Of a stretch of DNA of 64,000 nucleotides, positions 10,216-19,565 are shown one piece after another (the first letter of the stretch is position 1; each line of letters opens with the position of its first letter). Source of the DNA: Acanthosepion esculentum (taxonomy: Eukaryota; Mollusca; Cephalopoda; Sepiida; Sepiidae); assembly GCA_964036315.1 (NCBI GenBank), contig OZ038492.1:34662618-34726617 (forward strand). Reading direction: 5' to 3'. A model generated the notes under the pieces. It made no database searches, was not told the DNA's origin, and saw nothing but the letters and a program-made list of their open reading frames with translations. Both the position numbers and the translations under genes were made by a program.

Positions 10216-11049
10216 ATGAAAGCATACTGGTGTAGTCAGTGCGAAATGATAATGTCTCCCTATAATCACTCCCTTCATATTCGGAGGACTGCGGAAAAAG
10301 ACGGAAAGGAATTCGCAAGCCTATGTGAAATTTTCTTTGGACCAATGAAAACCTCGCCTTCGTAGAAAGGTGAGCTGAAAAGCAGGAGGAAATAAATTCG
10401 CGAGCCTATGTGAAATATTTTGGGGCCAATGAAAACTTTGTCTTCACATAAATTAGCCGGTGATTCAAGAAGAAGAAAGAAAAGAAAATAGCGAGCCTGT
10501 GCGAAATTCCTTTTGGTATAAAATTAGAAGAAACGTTAGATTAACAAGAGAAGAGTGTCTGAAGTCATGTAAAAGGTTTCATTTCAGTTCTTCGCGACCA
10601 GCATTTAAATTCTTGCCAGTGTATAATTATTCGCCAATTATATCATCAGCATTTAACTAAACACGCGGCACTTTTCCCCTAACAAGAAAGTTAAATATTT
10701 CAAGCTACCTCTCTTCGTTTACTTTTGATGCAACCGTATACCCCATCTGTGAGCAAAATATTCTTTATTATTATTGTTTTAAACATTCTTGAATATTATT
10801 TTCTCTCAGATCATTTGCGTGAACAATTCCTCTTCATGACAATCCGTTAAAACTACGGACTTTAAACATTTCAGATTTATTTTCTGAGACGGGCTACTGG
10901 CATAACTTCAAGCGGGTAAATTCGTAAATAAATTCCTTATCTTGTTTTGTAAAAATTACACGAGTGTTTCCCCGCGTCACTACCATCCTCTATTAATGTT
11001 TTTGGCGTGGCTAAACCCACTTTTCATTTTAAGCCCTAAGACCCACAAC
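10216..11049. other. Unidentified ~835-bp block interrupting a LINE
   Basis: It lies between the two halves of a LINE copy. It holds three spaced copies of a short repeat, GCGAGCCTATGTGAAAT or a close variant, near 10309, 10399 and 10490, two of them followed by GGCCAATGAAAAC or GGACCAATGAAAACC. No terminal repeats or target duplication could be fixed by eye, and no coding motif is present. Confidence 0.5.
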
Positions 11050-11375
11050 TCTATAGTGAAAGTCTCAAGGAAAATAGAAACAAAAGGATGCTTACAGGTA
11101 GAAAAAGAAAGATACAGTTGGAATTTCGGGGACACACAATGAGGAAAAAAGGCTTGGAAAATTTAACACTCACAGGGCATATTGAAGGCAGGAGGAGTAA
11201 AGGGAGACAGCGAGTTGTTTACCCAACCGTCTTGCTTAAATGGATGACAGAACTGCGAATGAGAGGGACAGTAAAAATACATTCTTAACAGCTACAAAAG
11301 ACAGAAAATTTTGGAGTTCCGTGATTATACACGGGCCGAAGGGACAAGGAAGAATAAAGAAGAACTAATGATAAA
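11050..11375 (+). pseudogene. RTE-like LINE C-terminal fragment, right part
   Basis: The + strand encodes KIETKG, then (next frame) LTGRKRKIQLEFRGHTMRKK, GLENLTLTGHIEGRRSKGRQ and RVVYPTVLLKWMTE, followed by QLQKTENF. This matches the C-terminal H...GLENLTLTG.I.G.R..GRQR signature of the same LINE family and ends in an A-rich GAAGAATAAAGAAG tail. One frameshift is visible near the start. Confidence 0.85.
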
Positions 11376-11811
11376 CATCATTTTTTTTACTTATTGAGCC
11401 AAATTGCTTTTTCAGATTGTGTTTTGTTTTCCTAAATTGGTCTTATAATATGTTTGGTTTCTAAATTCAAAACAACTTCTCTTCGTTGTAAATATGTGGG
11501 CGCGTGTGACAGTTGTGATAAATGTCAAGACGAGGCTTTTAAATATATGCACAAATCCATGAAAATTGGGAAAGATGCCTATCACATTACTTTTACATAA
11601 AATCATTTTTATACAATTTTATACATAAATAATATTTTTTTCATGGCTGATAAATAAAATTTTGGTAAAGTACATATGGAAAAAAGGGTACAATTAAATA
11701 TTTTATGGAAAAACTGTGTATTGTTTTGTAATTACAGTGTACACATACTGTACATATTACTGGCAGTAGATATCAAATGTAAATACAGAATGGTATATCT
11801 GTCTATATATC
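11376..11811. other. No gene seen
   Basis: AT-rich spacer. No motif seen in either strand. Confidence 0.5.
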
Positions 11812-12025
11812 TCGGGCAGCTCGAGGTGGTGTAATGGTTAGCAAGCTTGGATCGCTAAAACAATTACGACTCATAGTTTCGGCTTTGTTCCACATCTGTC
11901 TATATATCTGAGATGAGGTTTTGTAATTATTTACACTATTTACATTTGTTCGGACTGTTGTCCTCATCTTTGTTGCCATATTCACGACGTTTCGGTCATT
12001 GTACGCTCCGGCCTCCTTTAGGTGA
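11812..12025 (+). mobile_element. SINE family 2, tRNA-like head and body
   Basis: Begins GGGCAGCTCGAGGTGGTGTA followed by ATGGTTAGCAAGCTTGG, a tRNA-like 5' end. The body follows: TCGGCTTTGTTCCACATCTG, TATATCTGAGATGAGG, TTGTTCGGACTGTTGTCCTC, TTGCCATATTCACGACGTTT, CGGCCTCCTTTAG. Copies or parts occur on the minus strand at 2878-2995, 8095-8235 and 12925-12972. Its 3' end runs straight into the foldback region. Confidence 0.75.
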
Positions 12026-12027
12026 TT

Positions 12028-12972
12028 TGGTTTTAAAAATGAACCCTTTATTTCGTCCACCGGGGTAGATTGTTCTAGTTCCACGGATGTCTAAGTTACC
12101 TCCCGTTAACTCAAATCTCAAAGATTTTGTTTACCACTGCAGTAGTCAAGTACTGAACTAACAAATCTTTGGGTCAATTCACTAGAGCCAACCAACACTT
12201 TTATCCACTGTCCATGAGGATATCAGTGTATGAATTTTTTAGACTTATAAATTTAATGTCTCGGTTTAATATTTTCGTACTGAACCCTTTATTTCGTCCA
12301 CCGGGGTAGATTGTACTAGTTCGACGTGTCATACGCCTTCCAGATGTCTCATTTATCTACCTTTAATTCAACTCTCCAAGTTGTTTGTTTACCTCTGCAA
12401 TAGCCAGATATTGAAATCACAACTCTTTGGGTCAAGTCACTGGATCCAACCAACGCTTTTATCCAATGACTCGGTCGTTAAAAGCGTTGGTAGAAGTAAT
12501 AAGGTCGATAACTGAGGCATCTGGAAGAGGCATGGCACGTGAAAATAGAACATTATACTTTATCCACTGTCCATGAGGACATCAGTGTATGAATTTTTGA
12601 GACTTATAAACATAATGTCTCGGTTTACTATTTTCGAACTGAACCCTTTATTTCGTCCACCGGGGTAGATTGTACTAGTTCGACGTGCCATACGTCTTCC
12701 AGATGTCTCATTTATCTAGCTTCAATTCAACTCTCCAAGTTTTTTGTTCACCTCTGCAGTAAGCCAGATATTGAATTCACAACTGGATGCAACCAACGCG
12801 TTTATCTAAGCGTTGGTTGAAGTAATAAGGGAGATAACCGAGGCATCTGGAAGACGCATGGCACGTGAAACTAGAACAATATACCCGGATGGATGAAATA
12901 AAGGGTTCAGTTCGAAATTCCGATTACCTGAAGAAGGCCGGAGCGAGCAACGTCCGAAACATCGGGAATATG
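12028..12972. repeat. Foldback region with nested tandem and inverted repeats
   Basis: CCCTTTATTTCGTCCACCGG followed by GGTAGATTGT occurs three times in the + orientation (about 12045, 12285, 12645). It occurs once inverted, as GGATGGATGAAATAAAGGGT near 12888. Two tandem units of about 359 bp start at 12202 and 12561 (TATCCACTGTCCATGAGGA). Each unit contains its own inverted pair: CTTCCAGATGTCTCATTTAT near 12337 and 12697 faces GAGGCATCTGGAAGA near 12515 and 12840. The outer arms continue into matching SINE family 2 sequence (GGCCGGAGCG near 12940, CGCTCCGGCC near 12006), so the region could fold into a long imperfect hairpin. Confidence 0.75.
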
Positions 12973-12974
12973 GC

Positions 12975-13230
12975 ATCCTTTTTTTTTTCTTTTTTCTTTA
13001 TTCTTTTAAATAATTTGACTCCAAGCAGGGCGATAATTCTGCCAAAACACAGGGGCTTACAGGGAATGAAAAAGGATGAGAAGACATTAGTAAGAAGAAA
13101 GGACAATAAAAGAATAGGATTCATGACGACAGAAGATGTCGATTGACGTTGTATTTAACATTTTACAGATGGTAGGTGAAAGGGAAGTAAAAAAAAAACT
13201 TGCAGGGAGAATCTATCGGCGAGAAAGACA
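12975..13230 (-). pseudogene. CR1/Jockey-like LINE, extreme C-terminus and 3' end
   Basis: The minus strand shows a YNVNRH-like motif near 13150 and PCVLAELSPCLE near 13030, matching NVNRHL...PCVLVALPPCLG in the copy at 26165. Between this piece and the upstream RT part at 13936-14300 lie SINE insertions, so the two are probably one element. A (T)n run follows the end. Confidence 0.7.
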
Positions 13231-13241
13231 TTTATAGATTT

Positions 13242-13480
13242 TTTTTACGGTTTATCAACTTTTTGCCGGTTATTTAAAGCAAGAAAAGATGTTTAAATTT
13301 AAAGAATCTTTTTGAGATAATATTGATTTACTGATACTAATTAACCCATACCTGGCGTAGAATAGGTGGATTCATACCTTTTCCAAGGATATTTCCGCGT
13401 AAGTGATAACGAACCCGATCGGAATTGGAACTCGGCTCTCCGATTCACTAGAAGTCCGACAGATGGTAAAAAGATAAATA
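13242..13480 (-). mobile_element. SINE family 1 body
   Basis: On the minus strand: GAATCGGAGAGCCGAGTTCC then AATTCCGATCGGGTTCGTTA, CACTTACGCGGAAATATCC, CTACGCCAGGTATGGGTTAA, ending in AGTTGATAAACCGTAAAAAA. It matches the bodies at 5110-5375 and 19290-19562. No 5S head is attached to this copy. It sits inside the split CR1 element. Confidence 0.7.
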
Positions 13481-13504
13481 CTGTGTTAAAAGTTTAAAAG
13501 GGTA

Positions 13505-13560
13505 AGAAGTTGTGTAGAGTTTTGAACCCCCACGTCCTGAAGGGACACGAAATAAAAAAG
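13505..13560 (+). mobile_element. RTE-like LINE 3'-tail fragment
   Basis: CCCCCACGTCCTGAAGGGAC then ACGAAATAAAAAAG matches the last codons and tail of the RTE-like LINE (VLKGHG..KKK). Similar tails lie at 22165-22220 (+) and, inverted, at 19585 and 33765. Too short for a firm call. Confidence 0.5.
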
Positions 13561-13609
13561 TAAAGGACTGCATTATTAGACAGTCAACCGTAGGATATGT
13601 TTTCAGAGT

Positions 13610-13935
13610 GTCTATAATTGGTGTTGTAATTTTAATTGTAAGAATCTTTTTTTATATAATAATGATTTACTGATAATAATTAACGGAGGGTAGAAAAGTT
13701 GGATTCATGCCTTTTCTAACGGTATTTGCACGTAAGTGAATAGAATAAACCCGAATGAAACGGGTTCACCGATTTTCAATTTCGATCTGTAATCTGTTAC
13801 ACTAGAGGCACATCCAAGCTTACAGCGCCTGATATTCCCATGCGGTCACCCATCTAGGTACTAACTAGATTCGACATTGCTTAACTTCGGTAATAGTACT
13901 GCAACCGTTGTTCCAGCGTGATATGACCATAAGCC
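13610..13935 (-). mobile_element. SINE family 1 with full-length 5S rRNA head
   Basis: The minus strand starts with a 120-bp 5S-like head (13935 down to 13816). It is followed by a body with GTTTCATTCGGGTTTATTC, CACTTACGTGCAAATACCG and CTACCCTCCGTTAATTATTA. The element is inserted in a CR1 copy whose reading breaks exactly at 13936. It is the best-preserved SINE of the window. Confidence 0.8.
13816..13935 (-). pseudogene. 5S rRNA-like sequence, full length (SINE head)
   Basis: Read on the minus strand it spans a complete 5S-like length of about 120 nt with GGCTTATGGTCATATCACG, ACCGAAGTTAAGCAATGTCG, TAGTTAGTACCTAGATGGGT, GACCGCATGGGAATATCAGG and GCGCTGTAAGCTT. The internal promoter region (box A, intermediate element, box C) is largely preserved. 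It is fused to SINE body sequence and so is unlikely to be a ribosomal gene. Confidence 0.85.
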
Positions 13936-14300
13936 TGCGAGAAGTGCAAGAAAAAAAACTATTACAAGAAAACGTACTGTTGCTTCTAGCTATTTTAACA
14001 GTAAAACAATGAGACCTAGTTGCCAATCTAATAGTATGCTTAAATTCACAATGTCGCGGTATCAAGGCGGTTAACACATTAGCAATTGCTATGAAAATAT
14101 TTATAGAAAAGACAGAGAGAAACCATGTCTCGGCGGTGGGAAAGTGACTGAAGTCGAGATGACAGGCCAGGACCGTTAACATTACAGATGCATCATTAGT
14201 TTTTGTTGAGAATCTCGAAATCTGTAGCCGGTGCGCCAGACTAGATATGGTAGCTATATTCAATACACGGACGAATGTTAGATTTATAAATTTGCAAAAT
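13936..14300 (-). pseudogene. CR1/Jockey-like LINE RT C-terminal fragment
   Basis: The minus strand shows, across frameshifts, VRVLNIATISS, HRLQISRFSTKTNDASVMLT, LDFSHFPTAETWFLSVFSIN, IPRHCEFKHTIRLATRSHCF and TVKIARSN. This corresponds to the segment EYC...W.GAS...LDKIQRRICN...L.HRR.VASL.LFYKYFHGN...PR..EFKR.TRLATRSHPFTVE in better copies (32060, 26165). It is cut at 13936 by the 5S SINE. Confidence 0.8.
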
Positions 14301-14999
14301 GGATTCTGACGGGAAAATTTGTCTGCTACAATACAGACAGTGAGCCAAATGTTATATGAAATTGTGTATATGTGAGTGTGTGCGTGTGTGCGTGTATGCG
14401 TGTGTGTTCTGAAAATCGCTTCAGGCGTGAAACTGACATTAAGCATACACTGTTGATGTCTATTTCCTCTATATATACAAACGCTCTTTCTCCTATTCTA
14501 TGCATATCTACGTTATTGATATCTTTTCCACCATAAATATAGCAAATTTTAAACTGTTAAACACATACACAGGCATACATATGTAAGCGTATATTTGTGC
14601 GCACGCGCAACTATGTATTACATGTTTTGATAAAATGTCTGATAAGTTACTTCCGTTTAGTTTTTTTCTTTTTCTGGTATGCAAACAAGATATTTATGGG
14701 GTCGGGGTGTTGGGGGACGAAATGTGTGTAGAAATTTTACGAATGATTGTTCGTTCCGAACGCCGCTTTCAGCTAATCTGTCACCTGTAAGGATTGGTTT
14801 GGTTTATTTTGTTTTACGGCATATCAACCTCAATGGGTTATTTAATGCCGACAACATTTTTTTATTGCTGGTAATATTTTATTTTGTCAAAAATCTGTTT
14901 CTGGTAATATTTTTCCTTCAAATTTGTATTGCTGGTAATAATTTTTTCCAAAAAATATTGCTGGTAATAGTTAACTATTTGCCCATAGCTGGGACCCTA
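14301..14999. other. No gene seen; short GCTGGTAATA repeats at 14865-14975
   Basis: Includes a GT-rich stretch (14365-14406) and four spaced copies of CTGGTAATA between 14868 and 14970. The + frame of 123 codons over this stretch is driven by these repeats and shows no known domain. Confidence 0.5.
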
Positions 15000-15160
15000 A
15001 CAGGTGCTACCACCCTGGATCAGGGTGGACCTGGGAACAATAGCAATTAAGAGGTGGTTCCACGCTCCTCAAAACCTCCTGATCAAAGGCCTTGCTGCTG
15101 GATGTAGTTTATCGTCTTACCCAGGACGTGGATGTAGTTTAACGTCTTACCCAGGACAAC
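15000..15160. repeat. Hairpin and 30-bp direct repeat
   Basis: CCACCCTGGATCAGGGTGG at about 15011-15029 is a near-perfect palindrome. TGGATGTAGTTTATCGTCTT then ACCCAGGAC at 15099-15127 is repeated at 15129-15157 with one change (TTTATC to TTTAAC). Confidence 0.75.
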
Positions 15161-15980
15161 ACCTGTAAGGATTTTTTGTGACACGTGTAAATAGTGAAGA
15201 TCCGAAAGCTCACTTTCTATTTCCTAAAAGCAAAACACTCATTTGCATACACGAAAACATCCGAAACAAAAACATAGTCGAAAGACTTCATTTTAAGGAA
15301 ACATGTATTGGAGAGGGGCTGCTACAAAATACACGATTAGTAATTATATATTAGTAGGTTTCAAGTTTACAAATTTATATAGATGATAACATACTCATTT
15401 TCATACCTGCACCTTCTCTAACACACCTGAAAAATAATTCCATTTTTATTTCTGTCCTCCGTTGCATTGGTAATATTTATATCCAAACTGACGGCATTGA
15501 CATGGGCAGCCCTCTCGGTCCTTTCTTTTCAAACATCCAAATGATGTGTATGTATAAACACACATATCCAGTCTCTTTTGACACTTCCAGTCGAATGATA
15601 GAGAAAAAATTGAAAAGGAATAATGAAAGAGTATAAAGAGACAAGAAAATCATAAAAAGAAGAAATAATCACGATATCTTTTCATGTGGTCGCATATACA
15701 CACACACCCACGCATTCACACATGTACGCAAAGAAAAAGAAAAAAAATCAACCTAACACCAATAAAAAAAGGGCATGAATTACTATTTTTTTTTAACTTA
15801 ATATAAAAAAAAATGAAGAAAATGAGAAAAAGAAAATGAGAAAATCAATAGACAGAAGCTGATACCCACTGACGAGTGGATATAATGATAGCATCAAGGT
15901 TTGTCTACGAAACTCTGGAGCCGAAGTGCTGAATAAAATATCAATCAGCTAAGTAACAATTTTTTTATTTGTATTAATCG
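15161..15980. other. No gene seen
   Basis: AT-rich spacer. From 15540 it contains CA-rich and A-rich simple sequence. Confidence 0.5.
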
Positions 15981-15981
15981 T

Positions 15982-16122
15982 AGATAGATAGATAGATCTG
16001 AATAGATAGATTTGAATAGATAGATAGATAGATAGATAGATCTGAATAGATTGAAATGGATAGATAGATAGATAGATAGATAGGTAGATAGATAGATAGA
16101 TTGAGATAGATCTGAATAGATT

Positions 16123-16165
<43 letters not shown>

Positions 16166-16325
16166 ATAGATTAAGAACAGTATGAGATAGATAGATAGAT
16201 AGATAGATTAAGAACAGGATGAGATAGATATATATATAAATAGATAGATAGATAGATAGATATGGATACAATGAGATAAATAGGTAGATAGATAGAGGGT
16301 ACATAGATAGATTAAGAACAGGATG

Positions 16326-16361
<36 letters not shown>

Positions 16362-16371
16362 GGATAGATGG
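15982..16371. repeat. (GATA)n microsatellite, interrupted
   Basis: About 390 bp of GATA/TAGA tetranucleotides interrupted by AGATCTGAATAGATT-like and AAGAACAGGATGAGATAG-like spacers that recur. AAGAACAG.ATGAGATAG appears three times (about 16172, 16210, 16315), so longer units have also been duplicated. Antisense Ile-Tyr-Leu-Ser frames are artefacts. Confidence 0.95.
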
Positions 16372-16694
16372 TAATAGTAATTTTTATCCATTTCCCTACA
16401 AGGAAAAAAATTGACATTTATTGACCGAGTAGGCAGTGCTGCCTTCTTTTGAAATTTATAGAATCCTTTTAAAACACGTTTTTTAGGAAAAGAGGTGGCT
16501 GTTATCGCCATTTTCACTAGTTATGAGGTTCTCCATATTAACCTTTTATTTGAAGTAATGTGAAATTTCAATAGATAGGAAGATAGATAGATAGCTGTGA
16601 ACAGAATTCGAAAGATTGAAAACTTTAGGGTGAGTGTAGCTGTCATTATTTTTGCTGGATAACTTTGGGATTCAGAAATTGTGTGCTATGTAAT

Positions 16695-16855
16695 TTTTTA
16701 AATCGTCTTCACCCCAAGCAAGGCAGTAAAGCCACTAAGACATAAGGGGTTACTGGGTGAGGATGAATTAGACACAGGATCGGGAACTATAAAACAAGAG
16801 TAACCTGGAGGACAGTAGATAGCGATTGGCATTGCATTTACATTTTCGAAGATTA
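16695..16855 (-). mobile_element. CR1/Jockey-like LINE 3' end only
   Basis: CACCCCAAGCAAGGCAGTAA ... GGGGTTACTGGGTGAGGATG ... AGATAGCGATTGGCATTGCA is the reverse complement of the CR1 3' end seen contiguous with RT at 20930 and 26165. Only about 160 bp of the 3' end is present, an extreme 5' truncation. Confidence 0.7.
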
Positions 16856-16911
16856 AATTATTTGTTTTTTTAAATACTTATCTGAGATTCTTTCGGTGAA
16901 GTTTCATGACG

Positions 16912-16992
16912 TTTTTTTTATGAGTCAGTTTTGTTTTTTATGAGTCATTTTTTTTTTATGAGTCAGTTTTGTTTTTTATGCGTCAGTTTTCT
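16912..16992. repeat. Short minisatellite TTTTTTATGAGTCAG
   Basis: Four copies of TTTTTTATG(A/C)GTCA with T-run spacers, period about 17-22 bp. Confidence 0.75.
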
Positions 16993-17095
16993 TTCCAAAC
17001 ATAGCTAACAAGGAAATCCTATTCACGTTCATTCTTAACTTGTTAATTTTCTCTCCTACTAATGGGAGCTGAACAAAAGATGTGTTTGTTTAAAA

Positions 17096-17765
17096 CAGGC
17101 ATGCGCAACCTTTTTCGAACAGTGGGCCGCATGAAACATAGTTCCTCATAAACTGTGTCCCACTACTTAAAAAAAACAAATCCAGGTAATATTTCATTAA
17201 AGATAGCGCAGCCATTTTCCAAAACACAAGAGCATGCGCATAAGCATCTGATTTAAAAATGGAGAAAAGTCCTTTTTTTTCTTTGGAGAAAAGATTCCTT
17301 CTATAATTAAAAACACTGATGCCTTCGTATAATATTATCACTGATGACAGAGTGATTAACACACACTGCTGGGTGTGATTTCTTTCTAATTTATTCAATT
17401 GAGTATGCAAAAACAATTTTTAAAAAGAAGTATATTTATTCTCCAGAGAAAAATAATTAACATTGGCGTTTTCTATTTCTGAAGCAAAAGGTGTTTATAC
17501 TTATGACCTTCCTTAACGAAAATCGCCAACGGTTTAAAATGTTGACGACGTTATCTTCAACATAAAATTACAAAATTCACGAAACATTGTACTTAATCAT
17601 CGTTTATGTATGTGGCTATACACGAGAGTGAGTGAGCAAATAAGTTAGGACTAAAGGAAACAACCAACATTTTAATAACGTTATTTTCCTCATAAAATTA
17701 GGCGCGCCATTCAGAATTCGAATGGGACCCCACGTGGGCCGCAAACCGCATTCTCCTCATGACTG
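17096..17765. mobile_element. Non-autonomous hAT-like element, 670 bp
   Basis: The element runs from CAGGCATG to CATGACTG; the reverse complement of the right end is CAGTCATG, 7/8 identical. It is flanked by an exact 8-bp duplication, GTTTAAAA, at 17088-17095 and 17766-17773. An 8-bp target duplication and ends of CA(G)..(C)TG type are hallmarks of hAT elements. The subterminal CAGGCATGCGCAACC followed by GTGGGCCGC is also hAT/MER-like. GTGGGCCGCA occurs near both ends in direct orientation. No transposase domain is visible inside; a 108-codon minus frame has no family resemblance. Confidence 0.8.
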
Positions 17766-17890
17766 GTTTAAAATGATGGTGTCTTAGTTGTTTTTACGCT
17801 ACAAATAAACAATGCGACTTTCCAGATTGTTTCCTATTGTACTTTTATTCATGAAATAAACCTATTCAACTTATCCCCCCTCTTCCTCAC

Positions 17891-17891
<1 letters not shown>

Positions 17892-17921
<30 letters not shown>

Positions 17922-18036
17922 CTTCTTCTTCTTCTTCTTCTTCTTCTTCTTCTCCTCCTTCTTCTCCTCCTCCTCCTCCTCCTCCTTCTTCTTCTTCTTC
18001 TTCTTCTTCTTCTTCTTCTTCTTCTTCTTCTTCTTT
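17892..18036. repeat. (CTT)n/(CTC)n microsatellite, tail of a LINE copy
   Basis: About 145 bp of CTT with a short CTC block. On the minus strand it directly follows the C-terminus of the LINE at 18036-18445, whose 3' tails elsewhere are GAA/A-rich, so it is probably an expanded LINE tail. Poly-Lys and poly-Glu frames are artefacts. Confidence 0.9.
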
Positions 18037-18445
18037 GTGCCGTTTTCCTTCGCGATATGGATGATCATGGCTCTTCACAACTTTTCATCCTTTGTCTCTT
18101 CACCATCCCTTCCAATCCCTGTGCTGCCACCCAGTTGCAGACACTCGTTAGGTAGTTTACTCGACGTTTTTATCTGTGCCTGTTGCTTTCACTATGTCCT
18201 ATTCATAGTGTGAGTGTCATATTCGCCAAGCCTGCTTACACCTGTCCTTTTCTCCCCAATTTCTTTAAACTCTCCTTGTTATTCAATCCACGTTATTTTC
18301 AGCATCTTTCTGCAGAATTACATTACTGATGCCTCAAGCATCTCCTTCATCTGTGACGACATTGTCCAGCATTTACTGTGATATAGGAGGATTGATAATA
18401 CATGGCAGTTGAGCACTCTTTTATTTTTTCTAAGGAAATTTTCCC
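18036..18445 (-). pseudogene. RTE-like LINE C-terminal fragment
   Basis: Minus strand, across frameshifts: CYVLSILLYHSKCWTMSSQM then KEMLEASVM, FCRKMLKITWIE, and at the end DEKL.RAMIIHIAKENGTKK running into the GAA repeat. The same connection and C-terminal motifs occur at 10083-11375. Upstream (18446-18460) the LINE sequence is cut by the element at 18463. Confidence 0.8.
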
Positions 18446-18462
18446 GTTTCTTAATATTATAT

Positions 18463-19247
18463 ATCTCCGCGTATAAGACGACCTTTAAATCCCCCAAATC
18501 ATCCTTAAAAATTGGGGGGGGGGGTTGTTTTATACTACAATTCTAAAAAAGAAAATTTAAATTCTGAGCGAATTCTGTCAGAAGGCGAAATTCGGTCCTA
18601 TAACCAATGACGTATATTAAATGATTCACATTATCAAATCAACTGATAATAAAAGTAATAAAATAATTTCTACCTTATATATTACTGGCATAACTTCATA
18701 ATAAATTGCCTAATCAAAGAATAATCCAGTATCAATGAAATCAACTTGTATCCATGCAAGCCCAGCTGACAAAATGTAAACATCGAATTATGATTGCGTT
18801 CACAACAACCTTTATCTTTCACTAAACTTTCAATAATCATCATGGAAGTATTAATTACAGCAGTAATAACATTTAGGATAACATAATATCCATTTCTCAT
18901 TAAAAATTCATTATCATTTTGGTGTTAAATAATAACACAATTTAGGAAAAGAAGAGCAAGTAGAAGAATCAATATTCGCAAGAGATTACGCGATGATACG
19001 TAAACGTAAACAATGGTTTCCCTTTTAGGGGACGTGTGCCGTTAAAAAACATGATATAGAATCGGTTTTGTTATTTCGTTTATTTTCAAATTCTGAGGAT
19101 ACACTATGTAACAATATTCCCAATAACATCATCATTGTATCATCAATAAGCGCTCGTCTTATACTACAGGTATAGGATAAATTCATGAAAAGTTCCTATA
19201 TTTTTTTAACCTCTTCTTATCTAAGGTTCGCCTTATACGCGGAAATA
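18463..19247. mobile_element. Terminal-inverted-repeat element (MITE-like), ~785 bp
   Basis: The left end CTCCGCGTATAAGACGACCT (18465) and the right end, AGGTTCGCCTTATACGCGGA at about 19224-19243, are imperfect inverted repeats of about 22 bp. A second related inner pair, GTTTTATACTAC near 18525 and CTCGTCTTATACTACAG near 19153, lies inside. There is no transposase. The superfamily is not certain; the ends loosely resemble pogo/Tigger-type repeats. It is inserted at the edge of the LINE copy 18036-18445. Confidence 0.6.
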
Positions 19248-19289
19248 GACGGTAATTTACTTATATTTTCATCATTGAAGAATCTGTGC

Positions 19290-19562
19290 TAGGATGTACC
19301 GGCGATGTAATGGATAATGGCCCCAGAAAGTTAATCGGAGAGCCGAGTTCCAATTTTAATTGGGTTCGTTACATTCACTTACGCGCAAATAACCTTGGGA
19401 AAGTTATGCATCCATATCTTCTCCCTCCAGCTATGGGTTAATTAGTAAGATTTGCATCGCTAAATCATTATTATCTCCCCATCACCAAATTTTACAATCT
19501 AAAAATATTCTCTGTCTTTAAATAACCTACAATGGGTTGATAAGCCGTAGAAGACGAATGAA
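19290..19562 (+). mobile_element. SINE family 1 with tRNA-like start
   Basis: Starts near GGCGATGTAATGGATAATGG (A-box-like). It continues GGAGAGCCGAGTTCCAATTT, GGGTTCGTTACATTCACTTA, CCAGCTATGGGTTAATTAG, ATTTTACAATCTAAAAATAT, and ends GGGTTGATAAGCCGTAGAAG with a GAATGAATGAATC tail. The body is the same as the 5S-headed copies at 4985 and 13610, but no 5S sequence precedes it. Confidence 0.7.
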
Positions 19563-19565
19563 TGA

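Noticed and set aside
13816..13935. Functional 5S rRNA gene
   Set aside because: It is fused to a SINE body, diverged, and isolated rather than in a 5S tandem array.
13865..14446. 193-codon minus frame
   Set aside because: It runs through the 5S SINE head, out-of-frame CR1 remnant and a GT repeat; three unrelated pieces make one chance frame.
15945..16517. 190-codon minus frame with Ile-Tyr-Leu-Ser repeats
   Set aside because: Translation of the GATA microsatellite; short non-repetitive ends show no motif.
17871..18078. Poly-Lys/poly-Glu frames
   Set aside because: Direct translation of the CTT/CTC microsatellite.
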